Positions 18,693-27,681 of a stretch of 64,000 nt of DNA are shown here, piece by piece. This DNA is from Granulicatella seriolae. GTDB taxonomy: Bacteria > Bacillota > Bacilli > Lactobacillales > Aerococcaceae. The notes under the pieces are model-generated. The model was not told the origin of the DNA and searched no databases. It saw only the letters and a program-made list of their open reading frames with translations. The stretch covers positions 1 through 64,000 of the forward strand of contig NZ_JANHNZ010000008.1 in the NCBI RefSeq assembly GCF_024543085.1, in the 5' to 3' direction. Every line of letters starts with the position of its first letter. The stretch's first letter is position 1. The position numbers were made by a program, and so were the translations under genes.

Positions 18693-20891
18693 ATGAAAAG
18701 TCAAGGATGGAAAGAAGAAGTCGGTCATCTAAGGGGAATCTTGGCAGAGTTTGACCAGCAGATTCAAAAGGAAAAGAATCGTTCAAAACAGGAGGGCTTG
18801 GAAGACAGCAGGCAGGATTTTTTACGTTATTCTGTTGAGCAGTTGAAAACACAAAAGGCCTCTCCCTACTTCGGTCGTCTGGATGTCACCTTTGAACAGG
18901 ACCAGAAGGTGGAAAAGATGTATATCGGCTCATCAACCCTCTTCGATGATCAGGACAATGTCTTAATCTACGACTGGCGCGCACCAATTGCCAGCCTCTT
19001 TTACGAGGGTACGCTAGGCCAGCTGGATTACCAAACGCCAAATGGCTTAGAAAGAGCCCACGCCAGCTTGAAACGGGATATCGTCATCCGCAACCAAGAG
19101 CTGCAATCCATCTATGATGTGGAAAGTGAAGAGTCCCGCTTGATGGAAACCTTGAGTGCCTCTAGCAACCGTGATGGTCGTCTAGAAGGCATCACCGCTA
19201 CCATCCAAAAAGAACAAAACGAGATTATCCGCCACAAACAAAAGGACTGGCTGATTGTTAATGGTTGTGCCGGTAGTGGAAAAACCACCATCTTGCTCCA
19301 ACGCATCGCCTACCTTATGTACCAAGCCAGACAAGAAACTATGAGCGATATGCTGCTGCTATCCAGAAATCAGCTCTTTGCCAACTACATCTCGCATGTT
19401 ATCCCTCATCTAACGGGTGGCAGCGAACTGTTTCAAAGAACCATTTGGCAGAAGACGCAGGACTTGTTTAGGGAGTTTCAGCTGCATCACCAAGTGGAAG
19501 TGGTGGCTGAGGTAACCGAGGACTGGTCTTGGGAGCGGGCCTACCTGCCGGACAGCGAGTGGGTAGACCTGATCGCCGGTCAAATGGCTGACCTAAGTCT
19601 TAAGGATATTCACTTCAAGTCTATCTACCTCAAGGGCTATCGCTTGTTTTCGCTGCGCGACTTCCAAAAGTTGTCTGAGCAGACCAATCCCAACTTAACC
19701 AATCACCAGCAGTTGACTCAGATTCAAGGCGCCTTAGAACGTAGCCTCAAACGCCGTCTCAATAAGTTTTTTGCCTCTGACCGGGCCATGGCTTATTTTG
19801 AGCGTTTGTCCAATATGCAAATCGAGCTCCTCCTAGACGGGCAGGAATTTGTTAATGAGAGTGACTACTACCAAAATCTCGGCATGAAGCTGTTTGAAAA
19901 GGAAATCAAGGTAGTCGAGGAGCAGATTGAAAAGTTTGCCTTCGTCAATAGTGCCAAGCATCTGCACCAATGGATTAAGTTTGCCAAGGCCAGACGCAAG
20001 CAGATTGGCCAGACCTTCAACGTACAAACGCCAATCAAGCTAACCGAAGAAGGCTATTACCAAGCTACTCCAGAAGGTATCCGCGTATTGGAATTTATCG
20101 CAACTAGCCTAGCGCCGATTCGTTGCCACAGTGGCTACACCCATCTATTTATTGACGAGATTCAAGATGTTTCCCTCTTGCTCATGGGCACCCTGTCACG
20201 CTACTATTTCCGTTCTAAGTTCACCGTCGTCGGCGATGAGTATCAAGGCTTCGGCAATCGCACCACCATTTTCAGCCTCTTGGAAGACCTGCAAGGCACC
20301 CCCGGTCAAATGCAGCTGGCTCAAAAAAGGCTAGATACCCTGTTTCCAAGTCGTGACCTAGAAAGTCGCCAGCTGGCTATCAGTTACCGCTGTACTAGCC
20401 AAATTACTAGGTTTTCTAACGGGATTCTGGATTGGGATTTGGACAAGAATGTCTTCCCTAGAAATGGGAAGGACCCGCAAGTCGTCTTGACGGCAGAAAA
20501 CCAAGATTATGCTGCACTGGAAGAAGTCATAGACCATTTGGACGATTATTTGCACACGGTAGGCATCATCTGTTCTGACCGAGCGCAGGCTAAGGAGCTG
20601 CAAGCAGCCCTAAAAGGAAAGCTGGAACTGCCAATCCTAGAAGATGGCGGCGAGTATCTGGGCAACCGAGTTATTGTCACCACTATCGATGTGGCCAAGG
20701 GGATGGAGTTTGACGCTGTGATTATCATGGACGTCACCAAAGAAAACTACCCCGACCAAAGCACCCAGAAAGCCAAACTCTACACCTCCTGCACCAGAGC
20801 CAAGCACGACCTCATCCTACTAGCCAAAAAGGGCGAGCTCAGCCCATTAGTCAAACATAACAAAGCTCCCTATCAAATGGTGGGGGAATAG
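18693..20891 (+). CDS. helD: HelD-like UvrD/Rep-family helicase (732 aa)
   Basis: HelD proteins bind RNA polymerase and recycle stalled complexes in Firmicutes; they are superfamily 1 motors. The N-terminal arm (about residues 1-110) is a coiled coil rich in E, Q and K, as in HelD. Walker A GCAGSGKTT is at about 191-199, motif II reads LFIDEIQDVS, motif III VVGDEYQGF, and the C-terminal motifs are AISYRCT, TTIDVAKGMEFDAVII and LYTSCTRAKHDL. AGGGAGG gives ATG 18693. The gene has its own context between SRP RNA and repeat copy C. A general SF1 helicase role cannot be excluded. Confidence 0.85.
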   Translation: MKSQGWKEEVGHLRGILAEFDQQIQKEKNRSKQEGLEDSRQDFLRYSVEQLKTQKASPYFGRLDVTFEQDQKVEKMYIGSSTLFDDQDNVLIYDWRAPIASLFYEGTLGQLDYQTPNGLERAHASLKRDIVIRNQELQSIYDVESEESRLMETLSASSNRDGRLEGITATIQKEQNEIIRHKQKDWLIVNGCAGSGKTTILLQRIAYLMYQARQETMSDMLLLSRNQLFANYISHVIPHLTGGSELFQRTIWQKTQDLFREFQLHHQVEVVAEVTEDWSWERAYLPDSEWVDLIAGQMADLSLKDIHFKSIYLKGYRLFSLRDFQKLSEQTNPNLTNHQQLTQIQGALERSLKRRLNKFFASDRAMAYFERLSNMQIELLLDGQEFVNESDYYQNLGMKLFEKEIKVVEEQIEKFAFVNSAKHLHQWIKFAKARRKQIGQTFNVQTPIKLTEEGYYQATPEGIRVLEFIATSLAPIRCHSGYTHLFIDEIQDVSLLLMGTLSRYYFRSKFTVVGDEYQGFGNRTTIFSLLEDLQGTPGQMQLAQKRLDTLFPSRDLESRQLAISYRCTSQITRFSNGILDWDLDKNVFPRNGKDPQVVLTAENQDYAALEEVIDHLDDYLHTVGIICSDRAQAKELQAALKGKLELPILEDGGEYLGNRVIVTTIDVAKGMEFDAVIIMDVTKENYPDQSTQKAKLYTSCTRAKHDLILLAKKGELSPLVKHNKAPYQMVGE

Positions 20892-20942
20892 AATAAAGAG
20901 AAAAGCTACAAAAATCTGTAATAACATAAAAACTTTCTAAAT

Positions 20943-21120
20943 CATAAAAGAGTTCCCCAGAAATCTATCCGAAATGAGAACGGTGGCACGGCCGAAAGCC
21001 TTGGTCTTTGGCCTTAGCTGTCTACGTGGCTGTAATCGGCTGAAGCCGAAACAGTCACTGTGCGTCAGCTATGCTGAAACACCGTTCTGTACGGATAGAT
21101 TTCTGGGGAACTCTTTTATT
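20943..21120 (+). repeat. Long-palindrome element, copy C
   Basis: Arms at about 20944-20970 (ATAAAAGAGTTCCCCAGAAA then TCTATCC) and 21092-21118 (complement, ending GGGGAACTCTTTTAT) are perfectly paired. The core is close to copy B. The internal hairpin here is GGCCGAAAG-CCTTGGT-CTTTGGCC, again with both sides altered together. Outside the arms, AATCTGTAATAACATAAAAA (20916 onward) and TTTGGTCACTATTTGGAC match the extra ends seen in the inserted copy at 62852-63095. It ends helD transcription. Confidence 0.9.
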
Positions 21121-21171
21121 TGGTCACTATTTGGACCTGAATTGCTTGGTAGAAAGAGAGTTGATAAAGAA

Positions 21172-21462
21172 TTAGTTTTTACTAATATCTTTTGCTTTCA
21201 TTTTAGCAAGTTCTTTATCCAATTTTTTCTTTCTACTTTGTTTTCCACTTTCATAAGTTCCGATTAATGCTATTTCACCAATAAAAGGCATAAGGATATC
21301 TTTAAAATTGAATCCTAGTCTTCCGGTAAATAAAAAGAAGAATACGAATCCGGCAAATATTATTGGTAAGATAGCTCCTAAATATCTATTCCCTATTCTT
21401 CCGGAAAATTCTTGCCATGCTATTGCAGCTACAATAATAATTATGGTTAATACATTACTCAT
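21172..21462 (-). CDS. Hypothetical membrane protein paired with DUF2089 regulator (96 aa)
   Basis: Two hydrophobic helices (about residues 3-17 and 28-47), then a less hydrophobic stretch and a strongly basic C-terminal tail (KQSRKKKLDKELAKMKAKD). The start at 21462 is preceded by AAGGAGG. The coding sequence overlaps the end of the upstream DUF2089 gene by 8 bases, so the pair is co-translated. Such pairs of a DUF2089 protein and a small membrane protein recur in Firmicutes; the regulator may control the membrane protein. I know of no assigned function. Confidence 0.75.
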   Translation of the reverse strand: MSNVLTIIIIVAAIAWQEFSGRIGNRYLGAILPIIFAGFVFFFLFTGRLGFNFKDILMPFIGEIALIGTYESGKQSRKKKLDKELAKMKAKDISKN

Positions 21463-21730
21463 GGTTAGCCTCCTTATGCTTTTCTATTATCAACTTTCCA
21501 GTATCAAGTGATAGCTTATCTTCAATAACCATTTTCATGATACTGACTTCAAAAGAATCTGACATTTTATCAGTTAAATTTATCTGTTCTATTAATTTAT
21601 CTAAACGGTTTCTAACTGTTGGATAACTAACATCATATTCTTTCGCTAATTGCTTTAATGAACCAGAAGCAAGAATAAAATTTTTAATAAATTCTTGTTC
21701 TTCTTTTTCTAAATTTATAAACCAATCCAT
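21455..21730 (-). CDS. DUF2089-type helix-turn-helix protein (91 aa)
   Basis: The N-terminal half LEKEEQEFIKNFILASGSLKQLAKEYDVSYPTVRNRLDKLIE is a clear sigma-region-4-like helix-turn-helix of the DUF2089 group. The remainder is a short acidic helix bundle, possibly for dimerisation. ATG 21730 follows AAAGAAAGGGG at proper spacing on the minus strand; the frame also contains an upstream TTG, which I disfavour. It is the first gene of a two-gene minus-strand operon, divergent from dnaX. The gap 21731-22071 is AT-rich and carries the dnaX promoter. Confidence 0.8.
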   Translation of the reverse strand: MDWFINLEKEEQEFIKNFILASGSLKQLAKEYDVSYPTVRNRLDKLIEQINLTDKMSDSFEVSIMKMVIEDKLSLDTGKLIIEKHKEANHE

Positions 21731-21970
21731 GAACAAACCCCTTTCTTTAATATTATTTATTTAAGTTTAACATTATTAATATAAAAAGACAAGTTAAATA
21801 AACAATATATAAAACTATAGTAAAAAAGACTAGCTATCTATTTCACTGCTATTCTTTTTTATTAATTTTTTTAAAAGCTCGTTGTTGAAATGAGAAAGTT
21901 AAATAATTTTCATCACCAGTAGACAAAAAGAGTCTCCAGCACAGCCTTTAAAATTTTGCAGTCAATTACG

Positions 21971-21999
21971 TGCACAAACTGGGTAAAGTTGGGTATAAT
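21971..21999 (+). promoter_or_regulatory. Likely dnaX promoter
   Basis: TGCACA, a 17-base spacer and perfect TATAAT at 21994-21999, about 75 bases before the gene. Confidence 0.5.
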
Positions 22000-22071
22000 A
22001 GATAGGTGAGATTATCAGATTCATTTACCAGAAGACCTAAGACGGATTCACATGAGAAGGGAGTTAATCGA

Positions 22072-23877
22072 ATGGCGTATCAAGCGCTCTATAGAACCTG
22101 GCGGCCGCAACGGTTTGACGATATCGCTGGGCAAGAGGCGGTGACCAGAACCTTAAAAAATGCCTTGAAAAATCATAAAACCAGCCATGCCTACCTGTTT
22201 ACCGGGCCAAGAGGAACTGGCAAGACCAGTGCGGCTAAGATTATTGCCAAGGCCATCAATTGCCCAAATGCGGTTGACGGCGAACCGTGTAACGACTGCG
22301 ACCTATGCCGTGCCATCACCAATGGAACGCTGGGTGATGTGATCGAAATCGATGCTGCCAGCAACAATGGTGTTGAAGAAATCCGAGATATCCGGGACAA
22401 AGCTCGTTATGCACCAACCCAAGCAAGCTACAAAGTTTATATCATTGATGAAGTCCACATGCTGTCCACCGGTGCCTTCAATGCCCTGCTCAAAACCCTT
22501 GAAGAACCGCCACAAAACGTGGTCTTTATCCTAGCCACCACCGAACCCCATAAGATTCCAGCCACCATCATTTCCAGAACACAACGCTTTGATTTCCGTC
22601 GCATCACCTCTGACGACATCAAAAACCACATGGCTCACATTCTGCAAGAAGAAGCCATCGACTACGACCCAGCAGCCCTTGATGTCATTGCCCGCTTTGC
22701 AAATGGCGGCATGCGAGATGCCTTGAGCCTGCTTGACCAAGTCATTTCGTTTGGAAATGGTGCAGTGACCTTTGAACAAGCCATCCAAGTTTCTGGAAGC
22801 CTGACCGATGAGATGAAAACCAACTTTCTACAAGAATTGTGGGCTGGACAAACCGAGTCGGCATTAGGACTATTTCATGATTTATTAGAATCTGGCAAGG
22901 AGCCAGGACGCTTTGTCGAAGAGATGATTGAGTTTTCCAGAGACATCCTAGTCGGCAAGCAGTCACAAGTATCGGTTGAGAATTGGACCATGATTCAAGT
23001 CAACCAAAACCTAGTTGATTTCGTGGACAAGGTGCCCAACACCTACCTCTACCAACTGATCGAAGCCTTCAACCAAACCCAACAAGAGATGCGCTTCACC
23101 ACCAAACCCAGTATCAACCTAGAAGTCTTCATCGTCAAAATGAGCCAAGTGCAAGTGACGCCAATAGCCACGAGTGTCAGCGACCAAGGCCAAGTAGAAG
23201 AACTACAAAAACAGATGAAAGCCCTAGAAAACCAACTAGCCCAACTCAAACAAAACGGCATCCCGGCAAATGGTGCTGAGACCCAGACAAGTGCTCCCGC
23301 TAAAAAAGTAAGCACCACAAAAAGTGACTACAAACCAAACCTGAGCCTCATCTACAAAGTCTTGAACCACGCCACCAAACAAGACCTGCAAGCCATCAGA
23401 GAAGTTTGGCCAGACTTACTGGACAGCCTATCCGTGACACAAAAAGCCATCCTAAAAGCATCCGAACCAGTCGCCGCCAGCAAAGACGGATTCGTGCTCA
23501 AATTTGACTACGAAATCCTCTGCCAACGAGCGGACGGAAACACTGAATTGATAGAAGCGGTTAAAAACTACTGCCAAAAAACCATCAATTACACCGGAGA
23601 ATACGTCAGCGTTCAAAGCCAAGAATGGCCACTCATCCGTAAAGAATATATCCTAGAAAAACGAAAACTAAAAGACGAAGAATCCGTCTCAGGCGCCACC
23701 GAAGACCCAGAAAACCAAGACCTACGATTAGACCTAGACAAAGCAGAACCCCAAGAAGAGCACGAAATAGACAACCTAATCGAAGACCAAATCATAGAAG
23801 AAGAACAAACCGAAGTAGATAAACTAGCTGAAAAAACAAAAGCCGACTTTGGGAATATAGTAGAAATCAGAGCGTGA
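22072..23877 (+). CDS. dnaX: DNA polymerase III subunits gamma and tau (601 aa)
   Basis: This is the clamp-loader ATPase that organises the replication fork. The AAA+ domain has Walker A TGPRGTGKTSAAK at about 43-55, the four-cysteine zinc module (CPNAVDGEPCNDCDLC), Walker B YIIDEVHML, sensor 1 FILATTEPHKIP and sensor 2 GGMRDALSLLDQ. Domain III continues to about 365, followed by a Gln/Lys-rich linker and a tau-type C-terminus with an acidic end. AAGGGAG sets ATG 22072. No obvious slippery run for a short gamma form was noted. The 3' half is strikingly C-rich on the coding strand. Confidence 0.96.
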   Translation: MAYQALYRTWRPQRFDDIAGQEAVTRTLKNALKNHKTSHAYLFTGPRGTGKTSAAKIIAKAINCPNAVDGEPCNDCDLCRAITNGTLGDVIEIDAASNNGVEEIRDIRDKARYAPTQASYKVYIIDEVHMLSTGAFNALLKTLEEPPQNVVFILATTEPHKIPATIISRTQRFDFRRITSDDIKNHMAHILQEEAIDYDPAALDVIARFANGGMRDALSLLDQVISFGNGAVTFEQAIQVSGSLTDEMKTNFLQELWAGQTESALGLFHDLLESGKEPGRFVEEMIEFSRDILVGKQSQVSVENWTMIQVNQNLVDFVDKVPNTYLYQLIEAFNQTQQEMRFTTKPSINLEVFIVKMSQVQVTPIATSVSDQGQVEELQKQMKALENQLAQLKQNGIPANGAETQTSAPAKKVSTTKSDYKPNLSLIYKVLNHATKQDLQAIREVWPDLLDSLSVTQKAILKASEPVAASKDGFVLKFDYEILCQRADGNTELIEAVKNYCQKTINYTGEYVSVQSQEWPLIRKEYILEKRKLKDEESVSGATEDPENQDLRLDLDKAEPQEEHEIDNLIEDQIIEEEQTEVDKLAEKTKADFGNIVEIRA

Positions 23878-24062
23878 GGGCGACTGCCCAGCTATGACAG
23901 GATTTTAGGAAATTTTTACGGAAGCCTTGAAGAGGCTGTAGAAAAATTTATCTAAATCCCGAAAAGCTAGGAGCCCGAACGCGTTTCAATCAGAGCGTGA
24001 GTAGCGCTTAGAGCTGTAGAAATTTAGGGAATTCAAAGCTTGAGTCTATAAAGTGAAGAAAG
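23878..24062. other. Gap between dnaX and the toxin-antitoxin pair with a 13-bp direct repeat
   Basis: ATCAGAGCGTGAG at the dnaX stop (about 23866-23878) recurs at about 23988-24000. Between the copies lies AGGAAATTTTTACGGAAGCC and related sequence with no gene. This could mark the edge of an insertion or a short duplication. Confidence 0.45.
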
Positions 24063-24091
24063 TTGAAGAAAAAGCAATTCCACGGTATAAT
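24063..24091 (+). promoter_or_regulatory. Promoter of the toxin-antitoxin operon
   Basis: TTGAAG (24063-24068), a 17-base spacer and perfect TATAAT (24086-24091), 35 bases before the antitoxin start. Confidence 0.65.
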
Positions 24092-24126
24092 TAAGTAAAA
24101 TTTTAAGTAACCAAGGAGTGTTTTTT

Positions 24127-24372
24127 ATGGAAAATATTATGCCTGTATCGGATATGCGATACTATAATCAAAAATTGAGTGATGTCAGTGTTGGTTCCCA
24201 AGTTATCTTAACTCGTAATGGAAAGGCTGCTTATGCGGTTGTAGATATTGAGGAATGGCGAAAGACACAAGCGACATTAAGATTGTTTGAAGAGCTTCAG
24301 AAAGGCTATCAGTCTTTACGAAATGAAGAACCTGTTTCTCGTGAAGAGTTTAAAACTAATTTAGGTATTTGA
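24127..24372 (+). CDS. YefM/Phd-type antitoxin (81 aa)
   Basis: Type II antitoxins of this family bind operator DNA with their N-terminal half and wrap the toxin with the C-terminal tail. The pattern is clear: MPVSDMRYYNQKLSDVSVGSQVILTRNGKAAYAVVDIEEW, the Phd/YefM DNA-binding fold. A helical tail (LFEELQKGYQSLRNEEPVSREEFKTNLGI) presumably contacts the toxin. CCAAGGAG is 8 bases upstream of ATG 24127. Its TGA overlaps the toxin ATG. The complex should repress the promoter at 24063-24091. Confidence 0.85.
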   Translation: MENIMPVSDMRYYNQKLSDVSVGSQVILTRNGKAAYAVVDIEEWRKTQATLRLFEELQKGYQSLRNEEPVSREEFKTNLGI

Positions 24373-24701
24373 TGATGGGTTATACTGTGAATGTTGCACG
24401 CCAAGTACTTAGAGATGTTGAAGAAGCTGTTTTCTATAAGCGAGAGTTAGGTATGTATCTTGAAAATATTGAAAAGTTTGTCATTCATTTGGATACGTTA
24501 ATCTATGAAAAGTTGGAAGAAAGTCCGTTGACTGGAACAAGTTTATCCTATCGTTTAGATGTCAGCACAAACATTCGGTACCTACTGGAAGATGACTATA
24601 TTTTATTTTATGCTATCCAAAATGATGAAAAAAAGGTAGATGTTTTACGCTTGTTACCAGCTAAATCGAATTGGATGAACACCATTCAAAAATATTTGTA
24701 G
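24372..24701 (+). CDS. RelE/ParE-superfamily toxin (109 aa)
   Basis: The small basic fold opens VNVARQVLRDVEEAVFYKRE and contains SLSYRLDVSTNIRYLLEDDYILFYAI and KVDVLRLLPAKSNW near the end, the strand order of RelE/ParE proteins (R, Y and the final hydrophobic-R-L strand). RelE members cut mRNA on the ribosome and ParE members poison gyrase; the sequence does not settle which. ATG 24372 overlaps the antitoxin stop by one base, giving coupled translation. The pair sits between dnaX and ybaB, which are usually adjacent, so it has probably been inserted into this replication/repair block. Confidence 0.8.
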   Translation: MMGYTVNVARQVLRDVEEAVFYKRELGMYLENIEKFVIHLDTLIYEKLEESPLTGTSLSYRLDVSTNIRYLLEDDYILFYAIQNDEKKVDVLRLLPAKSNWMNTIQKYL

Positions 24702-24800
24702 ATTTTTAATTACCACTGTCAAGTGAGTACAATCAGATTTATCTGAAGACTCAACCACTTAACACAAGCACACCATTTAAAATCACAAGGAGGTACCCAC

Positions 24801-25127
24801 ATGAGAGGTATGGGAAATATGCAAGGCATGATGAAACAAATGCAAAAAATGCAAAAAATGCAAAAACAAATGCAAGAGGCACAAGAAAGCTTGAACCAAC
24901 AAGAATTCACAGGTGTCTCCCAAAGCGACATGGTCAAAGTAACCATGACTGGTGAGCGCAAAGTGACCGCTATTGAGATTAAACCAGAGGCTGTTGACCC
25001 AGAAGATGTTGAGTTACTGCAAGACCTAGTCATGATGGCAGTAAACAATGCCCTTGAAACTGTAGCACAAGCCAATGACAGCACCATGGGCCAATTTACC
25101 AAAGGATTGAATATCCCTGGTTTCTAG
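24801..25127 (+). CDS. YbaB/EbfC nucleoid-associated protein (108 aa)
   Basis: YbaB-family proteins are small dimeric DNA-binding proteins encoded between dnaX and recR in many bacteria. The N-terminus is Met/Gln-rich with repeats of [10 protein letters not shown], followed by [35 protein letters not shown], the family hallmark. AAGGAGG precedes ATG 24801. The length is normal. The distance of 99 bases from the toxin stop and the strong ribosome site suggest it can be transcribed both from the toxin-antitoxin side and from its own promoter. Confidence 0.93.
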   Translation: MRGMGNMQGMMKQMQKMQKMQKQMQEAQESLNQQEFTGVSQSDMVKVTMTGERKVTAIEIKPEAVDPEDVELLQDLVMMAVNNALETVAQANDSTMGQFTKGLNIPGF

Positions 25128-25157
25128 AAACGAGTCACAGAATGGAAGTGAGACCTG

Positions 25158-25754
25158 ATGCAGTATCCTGAACCAATCGCCAAACTGATGGATTCCTACA
25201 TGAAATTACCCGGTATAGGCGCTAAAACAGCAGCTCGCCTAGCTTTTTTTAGCATGGATATGCGTGAGGAAGATGTGGTGAATTTTGCCAATGCCTTAAT
25301 CAGTTGCAAGCGTGACCTGCGTATGTGCTCCATTTGTGGGAATGTGACGCAAGAAGACCCTTGTGAAATCTGCCAAGACGCTAGTCGTGACAAGTCGACG
25401 GTTTTGGTGGTGGAGGATTCTAGGGATGTTATGTCCTTGGAGCGGATGCGGGAGTATCATGGGCAATACCACGTTCTGCACGGTGTTTTGTCGCCAATGG
25501 AAGGCACTGGGCCTGATGATATCAACGTAGCATCGCTGATTAAACGCCTGCAAGACCCAACCATCGAAGAAGTCATCATCGCAACCAACGCCACAGCTGA
25601 AGGCGAAGCGACCGCCATGTACCTATCCCGCCTGATTAAACCAGCCGGCATCAAGGTCACCCGCCTAGCCCACGGACTATCAGTCGGCAGCGACATCGAA
25701 TACGCCGATGAAATGACCCTCTTCCGCGCCATAGAAGGCAGACGAGAACTGTAA
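25158..25754 (+). CDS. recR: Recombination protein RecR (198 aa)
   Basis: RecR works with RecF and RecO to load RecA on gapped DNA. The layout is canonical: helix-hairpin-helix [15 protein letters not shown], four-cysteine zinc finger [16 protein letters not shown] at about 57-72, Toprim domain starting [15 protein letters not shown], and a C-terminal Walker-B-like end with [16 protein letters not shown]. It starts 30 bases after ybaB and ends at a terminator. The last third switches to C-rich codon use from about 25535. Confidence 0.97.
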   Translation: MQYPEPIAKLMDSYMKLPGIGAKTAARLAFFSMDMREEDVVNFANALISCKRDLRMCSICGNVTQEDPCEICQDASRDKSTVLVVEDSRDVMSLERMREYHGQYHVLHGVLSPMEGTGPDDINVASLIKRLQDPTIEEVIIATNATAEGEATAMYLSRLIKPAGIKVTRLAHGLSVGSDIEYADEMTLFRAIEGRREL

Positions 25755-25760
25755 AGCGAT

Positions 25761-25800
25761 AAAGACATAGAGCTCTGATGAGAGTTTTATGTCTTTTTTT
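25761..25800 (+). terminator. Rho-independent terminator of recR
   Basis: AAAGACATAGAGCTC pairs with GAGTTTTATGTCTTT and is followed by a T-run. Confidence 0.85.
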
Positions 25801-25934
25801 GTGGAAAATGGTGCTTATCATTAAAGGTTAGTTAAACTTTGAAAAAATCTCTCAAGGAGTGATTTATTTCTGTGACTAGTTTTTTCCCCCAACAAGCGAT
25901 ATACTGATAGAAACAGAGTAGGAAGGAGGCTCCT

Positions 25935-26921
25935 ATGGTCAATATTGTCAACGATATGAGCCTGATAGGCCAACAAATGTTAGATGGAGTGGTGACCAGT
26001 TACCCTCATCTGGCTCAGATGGATAAAACAGGTATTATTTATCAAAAGCACCAAGATGACCAGATTATTCCCATTATTTCTGGAGGAGGTAGTGGTCACG
26101 AGCCAGCCCACTTCGGTTTTGTCGGTCGTGGTATGTTAACGGCGGCTGTAAGTGGTCCGATTTTTGTCCCGCCTAAAGCCAAGCACATCTTTCAGGCCAT
26201 TCAAACAGTCAACCGTGGTAAAGGTGTTTTCCTAATTATCAAGAATTTTGAAGCTGATTTAAAAGAGTTCCACCAAGCTATTCAAGAAGCCAACCAAGCC
26301 GGAATATCAACCAAATATGTTATCTCCCACGATGATATTTCAGTTGATACCTACAATTTTCACATGCGACACAGAGGCGTTGCTGGCACTATTTTGCTGC
26401 ATAAGATTTTGGGTCAGGCAGCTGTGCAAGGAGCGAGCCTAGACCAACTAGAGGACTTGGCGCTAGAACTCAGCGTCCATATCCATACCCTAGCCGTCGC
26501 CACCCGTCCAGCCACCATCCCAGGTCAAGACACGCCACTATTCCAACTAGGACCGCAAGAAATCTCATTTGGCATCGGCATCCACGGTGAACCCGGCTAT
26601 CGAACCGTCAACTTCGTCTCATCCGAACGACTGGCAAACGAATTAGTCAACAAACTAAAGATGAAATTCCGCTGGCAAGACGGGGATGAGTATATCGTGC
26701 TCATCAACAACCTGGGCGCCACGCCACTCATGGAGCAGCTCATCTTCACAAATGATGTCATGCGCCTGCTGGAACTGGAAGGCATCAAAGTAAACTTCTT
26801 GAAAACCGGAAAATACATGACCAGCCTAGACATGGCGGGACTCTCACTGACCATGTGTCCTATCAAAAACCAACTATGGCTAGACTACCTACAAGCCCCA
26901 ACCCAAGCGTTTGCTTGGTAA
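25935..26921 (+). CDS. dhaQ: DhaK paralogue, likely DhaQ co-activator (328 aa)
   Basis: It resembles the dihydroxyacetone-binding subunit DhaK throughout (ISGGGSGHEPAH, HDDISVDTYNFHMRHRGVAGT, GIGIHGEPGY, NNLGATPLMEQL) and keeps His217, the residue that binds dihydroxyacetone covalently. It stands alone without dhaL or dhaM. In Lactococcus, DhaQ is such a solo paralogue that binds the sugar and switches DhaS into an activator of dhaKLM. The window also has a dhaS next to dhaKLM, 29 kb away, which supports the assignment. It differs from the DhaK at 55849 in many positions. AAGGAGG precedes ATG 25935. An alternative is a second DhaK serving an unknown DhaL. Confidence 0.75.
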   Translation: MVNIVNDMSLIGQQMLDGVVTSYPHLAQMDKTGIIYQKHQDDQIIPIISGGGSGHEPAHFGFVGRGMLTAAVSGPIFVPPKAKHIFQAIQTVNRGKGVFLIIKNFEADLKEFHQAIQEANQAGISTKYVISHDDISVDTYNFHMRHRGVAGTILLHKILGQAAVQGASLDQLEDLALELSVHIHTLAVATRPATIPGQDTPLFQLGPQEISFGIGIHGEPGYRTVNFVSSERLANELVNKLKMKFRWQDGDEYIVLINNLGATPLMEQLIFTNDVMRLLELEGIKVNFLKTGKYMTSLDMAGLSLTMCPIKNQLWLDYLQAPTQAFAW

Positions 26922-26978
26922 ATGCAAGTCCCTGAACTTGGGAAAAGTCTATAAACAATAAAAGCTATTCCTAAATCA

Positions 26979-27060
26979 AAAATAGGTTCCCGAAAGGTAT
27001 CCACAATGAGAACGGTAGTACCGTTTCGATTTCAGATATATTTTTGGGAACTATTTTATT
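26979..27060 (+). repeat. Miniature, decayed long-palindrome element, copy D
   Basis: Reduced arms (AATAGGTTCCCGAAAGGTAT at 26980 onward against TATATTTTTGGGAACTATT) flank a minimal loop GAACGGTAGTACCGTT. The ~100-bp core between AACGGT and ACCGTT is absent. It lies 58 bases after dhaQ. Confidence 0.7.
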
Positions 27061-27181
27061 TTGTCATAATATTTATGCTTGCCCAATCTCTACTCCTAGT
27101 ACATCGTGGAGCTCAGCCTCTTTTTTCTCAAGATTCGTATAATTTTTTAGTTTTGTTGCTGATATAATAGGATTATCGGTT

Positions 27182-27566
27182 GAATTATGAGAAAAGGCAT
27201 CTTATTTGGGCATTTTACTGGGAGTAGAAGTCGTCTAGTCCCAGTAATTTACTAGATCTGGAGTGTTTTTCTAATAATTCATACTATTTGTTAGATTTAT
27301 TACTAGTATAACAGGATTATCAGTTGAATTATGAGAAAAGGCATCTTATTTGGGCATTTTACTGGGAGTAGAAGTCGTCTACTCCCAGTAATTTACTAGA
27401 TTTGGAGTTCTTTTCTAATAATTGGTACTATTTGTTAGATTTATTACTAGTATAATAGGATTATCGGTTGAATTATGAGAAAAGGCATCTTATTTGGGCA
27501 TTTTACTGGGAGTAGAAGTTGTCTAGTCCCAGTAATCTAACAGATTTAGAGTATGTTTCTCATAAT
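27182..27566. repeat. 144-bp nested-palindrome array 2 (3 units, different inner stem)
   Basis: Units start at 27182, 27326 and 27470, exactly 144 bp apart. Outer left arm GAATTATGAGAAAA is as in the other arrays; the right arm is TTCTAATAATTC in units 1-2 and TTTCTCATAATTC in unit 3. The inner stem is TTACTGGGAGTAGA / TCTACTCCCAGTAA with loop AGTCG, unrelated to the ACGAGGAATAAA stem of arrays 1, 3 and 4. Units 1 and 3 have one unpaired position in that stem; unit 2 is perfect. The rest of the 26922-27863 gap has no gene. Confidence 0.9.
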
Positions 27567-27681
27567 TCCTCATTATCGAATCTTTTAAGATCTTCACTTG
27601 GTCAAGATGAAACGAATTTTGAGAAAACTTTGCTCATTCAAGACTTTGGAAGTGGGCAAACAGCCTATCTTGCAAGAAAAC

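Noticed and set aside
20974-21267. 97-residue plus-strand frame within and after repeat copy C
   Set aside because: It is encoded by the palindrome element and continues into the antisense of the DUF2089-linked membrane gene; no ribosome site.
22072-23877. Programmed frameshift in dnaX for a short gamma form
   Set aside because: No A-rich slippery heptamer with a following hairpin was found at the expected position between domains III and IV.
25935-26921. Second complete dihydroxyacetone kinase locus
   Set aside because: No dhaL or dhaM accompanies it; a solo DhaK paralogue is better explained as DhaQ.
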